Assembly: GCA_009602725.1 (NCBI GenBank)
Contig: WELB01000120.1
Coordinates: forward strand, 198,863 to 234,358
From: Spirogloea muscicola
Lineage: Eukaryota > Streptophyta > Zygnematophyceae > Spirogloeales > Spirogloeaceae
Direction: 5' to 3'
Length of the DNA stretch: 35,496 bases
Within the stretch, counting starts at the first letter, position 1. The number at the start of each line of letters is the position of its first letter. The notes under the pieces were generated by a model. That model made no database searches and was not told the origin of the DNA. It was given only the letters and a program-made list of their open reading frames with translations. The translations under genes and the position numbers were made by a program. This document shows, in pieces, positions 10,207 to 19,407 of this stretch.

Positions 10207-12679
10207 CTAGCTAGTTGCAAACTCCTCATAACCAGGATAAACTGAACACTGTTGCACATCCCTTATGGACAACATGAAAGGCTTGTTCCTCAGAGACTTG
10301 GGTATAAGGCTAATCGTCAATCTTGCTAGAAGTCCGTTGGAGCTCGTCCTCAATTTTCTCATCCTTGGAACATACTTAGAGCTCAACAAAGCACCATACA
10401 TAAGCACAACTAGAGCAGCTGATGTAACAAGGTAAGCCCCTCCAACTATCCCTGGATCACTTTACATCAATAAGTGCATATGCTGCCTCATGATGAAGAC
10501 AGATGGGGGTGAACTTGCACAGCTGGTGGAGCCAATGACGACACTCTCCTAGCGCTCAGTGGAAGAAGAAGTCGTCTAGGTTTGTGGCGCACGTGGTGCA
10601 TGACCTCTTGCCACCAACCCGTTCAGGGCAGATTACATCTTCGCGCTTTCTTATGACTCATTGCAAGCGACCTATCACCAGCACCTCATGTTTGAACATG
10701 TGATGCTGCTGGAGGCCAGGGGCTTCATGTATGGGAAAGCTCCTCTGACCAAAGGATAGCAGACCGGGTGTGCCATATGGATATTGAAGAGTCCAAAACT
10801 CACCAATTGGAGGAACTGGCACCAATGTGCCGCAGCATTAGAGTGAACAAGTCACCCATGACGAGCACCGCCAAAGTAATCGCACCTTCTGCCAGCAAAG
10901 AGCACGTGTCAATCAGAATGTCATCCAGATGTAGCCAACATCCGACGCAGGAGCAGCAGTCAAAAAGCTGGACCTGTCTTTAATTGTTGACCATTATGCT
11001 CTTTGAAGGTTAACTAAGGAGAAACAAAATTGCAGAATTTGCCCCTCCACTCCTACCTTCAAGACTAGGCAACATCATAGAAGAGATTGTACATGAAATA
11101 GATTGAACCCTGACAAAAGCTCTTTCACCAGTAAGCTTCTCATTATATCAACTGCTGCGCTATACAGGTCGGGCTGATTGTGTGCTAAATGACACGATTG
11201 TGCTGAATGCGAAAGGCCAACGCAGACATTTGGGAAGGTCAGCGGTGGTGAGTAGCATCAACAAGTAGCTTTAGCAAGGACTCAAATTGTTCAAACTCAA
11301 GCTTACCAGAAGCAGAACAGAGTGTTTGCCTTGCGTGACCTTGACCTCACAATTTGCATTCCTAGTTGTAGCAAGGGAAGGCAAGGCAACACAAGGCAAT
11401 TTGCTTGTGCCTTGATTGGCAACAACTTGCCAAAGCCTATATGAATAAGACTCAAGTTCCTCTTTGACCTCAGAGTGTGTAACATAGACATTCACTTCAT
11501 CAGCCCCGAGGGACTTCAGTGAAATCCGCTTTTATATCATCAATGGTCCTTACTTCCGCTGCGTGCCAAAGTCACTAAGATAGTAGTCAACAAAAGAAAT
11601 TTATGACGGGCATACATGTCATGCTTCAAAATGAGCTCCCAAAGGACGTTCATCACCAACTCGAGTAAGTTACCCTCTCCAGCAAAGACAAATGGCATGG
11701 TGCTCAGACAGAAGCATCTACGTTCAGCGGGCAGCCCAAGGCTAGCCCTCGTACAAGAGGTGTCAGATAGCATAAGTACTCCTCATTGCACCCACTAGAT
11801 GCAGAACTCGGTCTTGCAGACTTGCCTGTGCGAGAGACCTTCCCATGACATCACAAGAGCACAGGTAGACCACATGTAGACCATGCTGGTTATGAGGCAG
11901 CATAGCAAGAAGTGGGAATTACCTGTCTGCAGCATTCATTGCAGATGATACACAAGCATCCCAAGCTGAGCTTGGAGCATGGTAAAGGCATTCATCCTCA
12001 CACTGGAGCAGCTCAGGTGACCACAAAATGCCACAGTATGTGTCAGCAACACCGTTCTGTATTAACTTAGCCTTAGCCAATACAACAGTTTGTGTATATT
12101 TGTGCGCACATCAGGGGGTGTGTGCCAACGTTGTAGGCCCGCACAACCATGTTGGGATTGGCGGGAGGATATGCAGTTGGAAGTCCTGCTGTGGCCCAGT
12201 CATTTCATACCCCGGCCACCATCACATCTCTGTGGAGGGGCTCAGAGGAGGGCAAGCCAAGCACGACACCAACAGCAGCTGCCTGAGGACCAAGCCACGG
12301 CATTGCACTGTGCAGCTTCACAACAACTTCACTCGACCTGCTAAGCTAAACATGTATGCTGCTGATATGTATATGGAGCCACAGCAAAGAGTGCCTTGTG
12401 ACAGTTGCTTGCAAGGAAGAGACTTGAGCAGATGGCTCAGTTGTGGCAAAGGTGTTAGTTCGATTCGTGCCAGCAACTTCCTCACTGCCACTCGGAAGAG
12501 GGAGCTTGGAGATCATCAAAGCCACCAAGACTGCTCAGTCCGACACAAAGCCTATTTCATTGAAAAGTACTACGAAGAGCTTATGCCTTGCTACCAATGC
12601 CATGTGCTTACCCTCAGCGCAGGAACTGCTGCGCTAGCCTCCTCAGCAGCACGCAAGGTTGGTGCATGAATGAGAGCAC
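10207..12679 (-). CDS. Unidentified multi-exon gene, minus strand; partial model
   Basis: I do not recognise the product. Exon-like segments with good splice borders: 12679-12612 (ends AAVPALR before gtaagc), 12337-12211 (KLHSAMPWLGPQAAAVG), 12002-11923, 11838-11792 and 11747-11722. The last three join in phase and read CEDECLYHAPSSAWDAC, then SLAQASLQDRVLHLVGLAL, then GCPLN. Also 10973-10804 (AITLAVLVMGDLFTLMLRHIG, ends before gtgagt) and a terminal segment 10418-10207 starting AALVVLMYGALLSSKYV and ending in TAG. Some segments are hydrophobic and could be membrane or helical-repeat pieces. RVLHLVGLAL loosely recalls a helical stretch of UBR-type E3 ligases, too weakly for a call. The nearest GC-rich block (13.6-14.1 kb) could hold its promoter and first exon. 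Not all junctions are solved, so it may be a fast-evolving gene or a decayed one. Confidence 0.35.
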
Positions 12680-13599
12680 CTGCTACCTACATAGACAAGG
12701 CACATCAAAGGACTGTCAAAACTGAATCATTGTAAGCAGATCACACATAGAACTGAAATATAACTGCAATCTAGAAGCACATGTGCACAGCGAATGTGTC
12801 TGTCTACAGCATGCGACATCATCTGCTAATGCATCGGAGGGAATCCGAATGACTGTGCTTCATCATCCACATTCTGAGCACCAAACGCATGGAGCTGAAT
12901 TTGCATCTATGTCTTCTACTTCTTCAGACTGGCTGTAGCAAAGCTACAAATAGTCATGCTCGTCGGCTTGGCTAAGAGCTGTTTCTTAGTAGAATGTCAG
13001 CAACAGACAGCAATGTGCTCCATTGCTCATAAGCCTCAGAGACCTGCAACCCACTTTGCTGTGATGACCACTTGAAGATACAGAATACCGTCTAAAAATT
13101 GCTCCAAGGTTTATGTGGACGACCGCAGGTCTCAGACATCCAAGGAAAAACCGCATCAGGACTCAAACCCTGGCAAGGGCGAGAACTCTTGGGCGGCCAC
13201 TGCGAATGTTTTGAGAAACAAGCCTTAACGTTTCTCATCATCGACTTGCGATTCATGTACTTGAGCAGAGAAATATCATACTGCTACTGAACCATTTGCA
13301 AGTAGATCACACTGTTTACTATGACAGAGCCCTTAACCGACACTAGACCATAATGTCAGACGTGAAGTAGCATCCCACCTAGAAGCAAAGGAACACAGAA
13401 GCACGGTGCTAACAAGCAGTACAACTCCGACCAAAACCAAGCTATCGCATTCCCCAGCCAGTGCAAATGACAGATGTAGCTGCCGAGACGTCATTGGACA
13501 GCAGTGCGTCAAGGGGCCTGGACTGCTCAGTTCAGCGGGGTTAGCAACATCCGTGGCAAGCCACCTTCAGCTCTGTTGAGCTTGATAATGTCGTGAAGT

Positions 13600-13959
13600 C
13601 ATCAACGCAGATCCAGGGCCCTGAACGTCCTCACCTGACTGACTCTACCAGCCGACGACTGACACCAAGGGCATGCCACTGAAGGCGGCATGGAGAATGG
13701 AGGCCGAAGTAAAGACCGAGCTGACAGAACAGAGCGCGATTCGTGAAAGCTAAGTAGGCCGCTGCTTGCTACAGGAGGACGCGGTGACAAGCGGCTGCCG
13801 ACGTCAGGAGTCGGGCCCGAGAACAAGATGGGGCCGATGTCTACCACGCCAGTGGGAGGCGGCGCGGGCGCTGCCGTCGACCCGGCCCCAGGGGACCGCC
13901 AGCGGGCTCGACGGGCGAGCTAGCAAATCGAGGCGCCCCGAAGAGCGGGTGGCGGCGGG

Positions 13960-13990
<31 letters not shown>

Positions 13991-14056
13991 NAGCGAGAGG
14001 GGGCGGGGTTGGGTTGGGGTTTGGGGTTTCTCGGGGAAAGGCGTTAGTGGCATGGG
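13600..14056. promoter_or_regulatory. GC-rich block with triplet repeat and assembly gap, probable promoter region
   Basis: GC-rich DNA with GGC repeats at about 13951-13990 and an N at 13991. Other recognised genes here mostly start in such blocks, so this is probably the 5' end of the unidentified minus-strand gene or of an unseen plus-strand transcript. The 12-mer atggggccgatg occurs on both sides of the N (13825-13836 and 14052-14063). The N is followed by GGGTTTGGGG-like telomere-type sequence near 14010-14030. Confidence 0.45.
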
Positions 14057-14399
14057 GCCGATGATCCTTGGTGGTCAGGATCGACACTGGTTTGCAGGTA
14101 GCGGCGGCTGTGGCAGAAGAAATAAGGAAAGGGGTTCTTCCAACGGGGCGAAGCAAGCGATGGGCGAGGGCTGTGGGAAGAAAGGAAATGCGGCTGCTGA
14201 TATCGAAGGATCGGCTGTAAGAGAAGCGCGGCCAGATCGGCTGTAAACTGCGCCGAGCTTTGGCGGCGGCCTCCGGCTTCCGTCAGGGCGACGTCTTTCC
14301 ACCAGCTAGCTACTCGGATCTGCATCTCCTGTCTAGAGGTTACTGAGCGTTCCCTGGCTGATAGTCTTAGTCCTAGTCGTTCGCACTCAAGCTCCCTCA

Positions 14400-14645
14400 G
14401 ACCTTGTCCATTCTTTTGGGCTGGCCTTTCCCAGCCACCAGTCAATCTGGCCGCGCTTCCTTCTGCCAGCGAGATGCATACAGGTGTATCATGACGGAGC
14501 CAAAGTGAGGAGAGACGAGCAGTGGCTCTCCCAAAGAAAGGATGGAAAGAAAGGGGGCGAGGGCTGGGGAAAAGAAGAATCATTCAGTCCAGTAAGAGGG
14601 CGACGGGTGTGATCGGCCAGCCACAGGAAAAAAGAATTGAGAAAG
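14400..14645 (-). repeat. Dispersed repeat family, copy 1
   Basis: It contains ttttgggctggcc followed by ttcccagcc at 14415-14438. On the minus strand it has ttctttttt, tgtggctggcc, cgccctcttactgga and gagagccact. The same blocks recur in the same order near 18.5, 33.8 and 34.4 kb. It lies upstream of CMC2. Confidence 0.65.
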
Positions 14646-14882
14646 GTTGAAGGGGCCAGAAAAGTGTGGCCCGTCGTCTGGAAGCTTCTGTTCACCCCGC
14701 TAGTCACGAACGGCCAACCCCTGACGCCGTCTTCGCCGCCGCCGCGGCCGCCCGAGACCGGCGAGGCAGTGCTGCGGTGGGCGGGCCTCCAAAGACGGCC
14801 TCCAAGGGGCTCGCCTCTTGGCCTCCCTGCCATCTGCCAGACGTCGTAGCTCGTCTGGCCGGGCGCTCGTGCCGGCAGGCCG

Positions 14883-15653
14883 ATGCATCCGCCCCTCGCG
14901 CTGCACAAGCACCCCCGCTGCGCCGACGTGAGGCCTCCCGCGAGCCCGCCGCTGTGACGCCCAAGTCCTGAACAAGCTCACGAGTCAGCTCGCGATCTTG
15001 AAGGTTTTTCAGAAAAAGACTACGGTTTACTTCCGAGACAGTGTGCATAACCAATTTCGCCTTTTAAAGTTACGTACATCTCGATCTGAACCACTTCTGC
15101 TGGCCGTAACTCCCACCGCCTCGAGTTGCGCGCAGATCATCCTCAAGTTCAAGGCGTGCCACGAGGAGCACCCGTACGCCAAGTTCTTCGGCGCCTGCAA
15201 TGACTTCAAGGCTGCGCTCGACCGCTGCTTCCGGGAAGAGGTGCTTCCGCCAGCCCTCTTTGGGCAGCGCACTGTGCTTCCATTGTCCGCTTATGACCTA
15301 GTGCCTCCCTGAGGCGACTGCTTGGGCAGCAGGATACCTAACAAGTCTGGGCGCTGATTTAGTCAAGTTGAGAGGTCTAGCAGTGCTGCCAAGCGAACAG
15401 GTTGCTGCTGCGCGCTGTCAGTTGTCAGCGTCTCTTCCCGGCCAGCTCTTGTGCTGAGGTTATGCTTGCGTGATTTCACTAGATGCCCTCTGAGGTGCTC
15501 TACTGAGCTATATTGTTTGTTCATCAAGTGGTGCAGAAGGCTGAGAATCGGAAGGTGAACTTTGAGAACAGCAAGCGGTCGCAGGAGAGGCTGCGGGCCG
15601 GGAAGGTCGCCAGGGCTACTGCCACTGTGACGCCGTCAAGCGGTGCCGGTTAG
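14883..15653 (+). CDS. CMC2: COX assembly mitochondrial protein 2 (CMC2-like twin CX9C protein), 3 exons, 88 aa
   Basis: Small mitochondrial intermembrane-space protein that helps cytochrome c oxidase biogenesis. Exons 14883-14927, 15136-15240 and 15537-15653 join in phase 0 and give 88 residues. It starts MHPPLALHKHPRCAD, the typical CMC2 opening with an early Cys. Exon 2 reads ILKFKACHEEHPYAKFFGAC followed by NDFKAALDRCFREE. Together these give a twin CX9C layout: the exon 1 Cys with KAC, and FGAC with DRC, the family FFG-C-N-D signature. The basic C-terminal tail (KAENRKVNFENSKR) also matches the family. The stop is TAG. Only 14 bp separate it from the next possible start codon, that of HAL3 on the same strand. 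Confidence 0.87.
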
Positions 15654-15667
15654 GTGCAGCCCCGCTT

Positions 15668-17000
15668 TTGAGCTGCCAAGCTCAGCATGATTGCGGTGAA
15701 CACAAGAGGGCTTCAGCTGCTCAGTCCCTCCAGATGGGGTCTCCGTCCTCCCAGCTTGTGACCAGCCAGGCGCCGCCCGACTCGCCTGGCCTAGTGAAAG
15801 CCTTCAGCAGGCGGCCCCGCATTCTGCTGGCAGCCTCCGGCAGCGTGGCCGCCATCAAGTTCCCCATTCTTGCAGAGAGTCTCAGCGAGTGGGCTGACGT
15901 GAAGGCGGTGGTAACCGAGGCCGCCCTTCACTTTGTGGACAAGCAGGCAGTGCCCTGCAATGTGCCGCTTCTGACGGGCGCTGAGGAGTGGACCAGCTGG
16001 AAGCGGGTTGGCGATGACGTGCTGCACATAGAACTTCGCAGATGGGCAGATGCGCTGGTTGTGGCACCAACCTCGGCAAACACGCTCGCAAAGGTTGGTG
16101 CTACTTGACAGTACACTTGACAGTGTCAGTCCCAGTCGCCTCACTGAAAAGATAGGTCTTACAAGGTCATACTCACTGTTTGAAGCGCAAGTTGAAGGGT
16201 TTCAATACTTCTGTTGCCTGGAAGTAGAGATGCTGTAATTCAGGAGACGGGCAGTGCTGTGACTTGGTAGCTACAAAGTTGCAGTTGGGTATGATGACAG
16301 AACCATCCAAACAGTTATCCCTGGCTGAATAAAGCGTGTGGATACAACTATTACTACGGTTCTGACCCAATCATGTAGGTCGAATCAAGCGTAGATTGCA
16401 TTTTGATATGTATGCTTGGCAGCAAATGAGATGGCGCCATTCAGCAATTGTATTGTAACCTTTTATATTGGATGAAAGAGAGCAGTCGGCAGGGGGTAGT
16501 CATAGGCACACAGCTAGTCACAGCACAGTGGTTGTCTGTGACTGCAGGTTGCTGGAGGCATCTGCGACAACCTGCTTACTTGCATTGTCAGAGCTTGGGA
16601 TTTCAAAAAGCCCATGTTTTTGGCTCCTGCAATGAACACATTTATGTGGAATAGCCCCTTCACAGCGCGGCATCTGGCTGGTGAGAAGCAGAAGGTGCAT
16701 CATCTGAAGCATAACATGAAAATTCTAGCTTTTGATCACAAGCAGACTGGTGTGATTTTAACCTCACATCATTTAACACCCAAAAGTCGACTGTTACATG
16801 GTTGTCTGTTGTGTCCTGGAACAGCTGTTCAAGAGCTGGGTGTCAAGGTCATCTCGCCCATCAGCAAGAAGCTTGCGTGCGGTGATGTTGGCAATGGCGC
16901 AATGGCGGAGCCTGCTACTATTGAAGCTATTTTGCAAACAGAGTTGATTGCGATTGACCTAAAGACAACCGGCAAAAGCCCATCAGCTACCAGCAGTTAG
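15668..17000 (+). CDS. HAL3: HAL3-type flavoprotein / phosphopantothenoylcysteine decarboxylase, 3 exons
   Basis: FMN-dependent decarboxylation of 4'-phosphopantothenoylcysteine to 4'-phosphopantetheine in CoA synthesis. Plant HAL3 is also linked to salt tolerance. Exons 15668-16093, 16548-16680, 16825-17000. Motifs: RILLAASGSVAAIK (flavoprotein N-terminus), VLHIELRRWADALVVAPTSA with the catalytic His, NTLAK joined to VAGGICDNLLTCIVRAWDF, the PXMNXXMW motif as PAMNTFMW, and the substrate clamp LACGDVGNGAMAEP. The start may be ATG 15668 (244 aa) or ATG 15734 (222 aa); the second lies nearer the usual length. The first intron has a gttggt donor. The stop is TAG, and TGTAA (polyadenylation-like) follows at about 17017. 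The whole gene is crowded behind CMC2 with little room for its own promoter. Confidence 0.95.
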
Positions 17001-17968
17001 TAACAATTTTAGACGTGTAATGTACAGCCAGTCACAGGCCTGGATTTTTGCAGCTAAGTTCCACCCCACGTGGGGGTGGAACTTAGACCCCCACGCCATG
17101 TCGATAGGGCCTATTTATCTGTGATAGAGGTTGCGAGCATCATGCCTCAACAACGTCAATCTGTGTATAGGCCTTCTGATAATGCATTGAGTAGTGACTA
17201 TATAATGAAGGGCAGTTTTACGAATTAGCCTCTGACAAGGACTTACAGTAAGGTTGAATGTATCTCCACGATTGATCACTGGCTAAACTACTAGGTCATC
17301 TTGTGCTTTGTAGGAATGTGCAGGGTATGGTCCTCTTTCATGACATTAGTATCTAGCAGGAGCATCAGAAGCACGGGTCTGGAGCTGCCCTCTACGCCCA
17401 CGGCATACATTCAACAGCTTCTTGTGTTTAACACGCAGGATTGCAGGCCCCTTCTCCGATCTCTCTTCTCCTATCGATGCTGTTGGGACTGGACTGGCTA
17501 GACATGAATGACGAGCTTTGTGCTCGGTAATATGGCTTCGACCTATATGTATTGTGGCACAATTGAGCTCAGATCAGAATAATCTTTGATTGTATGTAAA
17601 TTGGCTGCGAGCTACACCCCATCTCTCTCATGCCGATGTCCATCCTGGACAGAGAAAGCGCACACACTAGTTGACATACTACAGCTCCCACCTCATTGTA
17701 CACGTCAGCGCGCACATCCTGGAGCATTGCCACCGAGGACTAGCGCCTGCAAGCGCACAGACTGCACAGTCGGCATGGCCACTTGTACTTTGCCTAGGCG
17801 TGTCACAATAACGTTGACCTCAGAGCTAGCTGCATCGTCTCGAGTCGATGCGGATTTCATCACGGCAAGCAAGTCCCACAAGCACCACATGTGCCAGCCT
17901 TGCTGACGAGGGCCGCAGGAGGGCACTTTGGGCGAGCCTGTGGAAGCATGCCCACCTCGTGAATCAGA
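17001..17968. other. Intergenic region between convergent HAL3 and the ATP synthase f-like gene
   Basis: About 970 bp. It holds the putative HAL3 polyadenylation signal near 17017 and the 33-bp palindrome at 17054-17086. The remainder shows no exon-like segment with family motifs. Confidence 0.6.
17054..17086. repeat. 33-bp palindrome with CACGTG centre
   Basis: Arms ctaagttccacccc and ggggtggaacttag (14 bp, perfect) surround acgtg, so the centre contains the E-box/G-box CACGTG. It lies 54 bp after the HAL3 stop. It could be a 3' processing or termination hairpin, a factor site, or a remnant of a mobile element. Confidence 0.9.
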
Positions 17969-18241
17969 TCAGTGGTGGCCGCCGCCGTGCTTCTTGGCCT
18001 CCTCGTGGGCCATGTGGCGGCTTTCGGCGGGCCAGCCGACGGCGTAGGCGAGGACGAAGACGGCGGCGACGAGCTGGTTGAGCGGCGCGATGCTGTCCTT
18101 CTTGATGTGCGCGTCGTGGTACTGCCGCACCCAGCCGTCGAAGCCCGCTGTCACCTTCTCCGGGCTCAGCGACGACCGCAGGTAGGCCGGCAGCTCCCGC
18201 GCCTTGAGCTTGGACACCTCCGCCAGCATCTTGTGCGACAT
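17969..18241 (-). CDS. Probable mitochondrial F1Fo ATP synthase subunit f-like protein, 90 aa
   Basis: Small single-span inner-membrane protein. Reading from ATG 18241 gives 90 residues: an amphipathic start MSHKMLAEVSKLKARELPAY, then GFDGWVRQYHDAHIKKDSIA, then a hydrophobic segment PLNQLVAAVFVLAYAVGW, and a charged His/Lys tail HEEAKKHGGGHH before TGA. This order (KL-x-ELP, a YY/H-rich linker with K-x-SI, one membrane span, then E-x-x-H and KH tail) follows ATP synthase subunit f of animals and fungi, which is about 90 residues. The frame is open to an upstream Met at 18349 with Pro/Arg-rich sequence, but that part looks like GC-rich 5' UTR. No intron is needed. It could be another small respiratory-chain subunit. 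It diverges from PSMA6. Confidence 0.65.
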   Translation of the reverse strand: MSHKMLAEVSKLKARELPAYLRSSLSPEKVTAGFDGWVRQYHDAHIKKDSIAPLNQLVAAVFVLAYAVGWPAESRHMAHEEAKKHGGGHH

Positions 18242-19167
18242 GGCGCCCCGCTGGGCCCCGCGCCTGGGCTCCCGCCGAGGGCCCTGCGGCGGCGGCGGAG
18301 CCTGGGCAGGGCGCGGTGATGCGTTGTAGTTTGGAAGGTGATTATCCACTTGTGGACTCGTCGGTGCATCACTTTAACGTGCAGCTAGTCTGTCGGATTT
18401 GAGGCTCCTCACTCGTCAGTACTGAGTGGTCCATCCTCGCCCCGTTCTGACTTCGCATCTTCAGGCCCCTTTGTAGCTACTTAGCGATTCAGGCCCCCCA
18501 GTCATTGTGGCCCCTTCGAACCTTATTCAATTCTTTTCGGGCTGGCTGTTCACAGCCCTTTGCTTTTGTCCATTCTTTTTTGGCTGGCTTCTGCCAGCCC
18601 CTCTCTTCTATGGGCGAGCTCATCTTCTTTGCCCCCATTGGGACAGCCACTTCTTCTTTCGAGTCTTATACGGGGGCTGTGAAAAGCCAGCGTGCCGAAA
18701 GGCGCCAGAAAGCACGCAGTTACGCAGGGGTTAGGTGTCATGTCTGATTATACGTCGCCTGCGCAGGGGCTGACTTATTTACTCTGACGGCGCCAACTGA
18801 CCACACAATGGGCCACATTGGCGAGAACAGCGCTTTACGCTGGCGCCATGTAAACGGTGAAGCCCGAGCCGTTTGGGACGCCGTCAGTGGGCCCCCGTTA
18901 GGAAGCCCCGGGGCAGCCATAAACCCTTGACCTCACCTCCGCCCGGCGCTCGCCGCCGCAAGACGCGCCGGGTGTCGCGGGCCGCCACCGCCGTCGCCGC
19001 CGCCGCCGCCGCAGCCGCCGGGATTGGCTTGTACGGCCAGGGCTTAGACTTTGGGGCAGTGCCGGCTGCGGAGACCCGTCGTCCGGGCCCTTCGCCGTGA
19101 AGGCGGCACCCTGCCGTCGTTGCGTCGCGGGATCCACGCCGCCGCCGCCGCCGCCGCCGCCGCCGCG
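18242..19167. promoter_or_regulatory. Divergent promoter region between the ATP synthase f-like gene and PSMA6
   Basis: About 930 bp holding both promoters, one long copy of the dispersed repeat (18457-18735), and a GCC triplet tract running into the PSMA6 start (19137-19167). I do not see a clear TATA box. Confidence 0.55.
18457..18735 (+). repeat. Dispersed repeat family, copy 2 (longest)
   Basis: Ordered blocks: caggcccctttgtagct, attcttttcgggctggct with ttcacagcc, a second attcttttttggctggct, tgcccccattggga, gccacttcttcttt, and ggcgccagaaagcac. Reading the minus strand of 34700-34830 gives the same first blocks in the same order, and 33770-33950 gives the last ones, so it behaves as one dispersed element of roughly 250 bp. 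Confidence 0.75.
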
Positions 19168-19366
19168 ATGAGCCGCGGCAGCGGCGCCGGGTATGACCGG
19201 CACATCACCATCTTCTCCCCCGAGGGCAAGCTCTTCCAAGTCGGTGAGCGCCGCCGCCAGCGCTGCCGCCGCCATCGCCACCGCCGCCGCTGCCGCCGCC
19301 GTCGCCGCCGCCGCCGCCNGGGCCCTTCGCCGTGAAGGCGGCACCCTGCCGTCGTTGCGTCGCGGG

Positions 19367-19367
<1 letters not shown>
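19085..19367. repeat. 48-bp direct repeat flanking an assembly gap
   Basis: An identical 48-bp block starting gggcccttcgccgtgaaggc occurs at 19085-19132 and 19320-19367. Each is followed by a CCG triplet tract, and the second begins right after the N at 19319. This is typical of two contig ends that overlap but were not merged, or of a real tandem duplication that broke assembly. Confidence 0.85.

Positions 19368-19407
<40 letters not shown>

Noticed and set aside
10630-10754. Plus-strand open segment (HLMFEHVMLLEARGFMYGKA)
   Set aside because: It looks protein-like but has no matching splice partners on the plus strand, and the nearby phased exons favour the minus strand.
12424-12476. tRNA-like A box (tggctcagttg) and B box (agttcgattc)
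   Set aside because: The boxes are too close for a tRNA with an anticodon arm, and no acceptor-stem pairing is seen; at best a tRNA-derived fragment.
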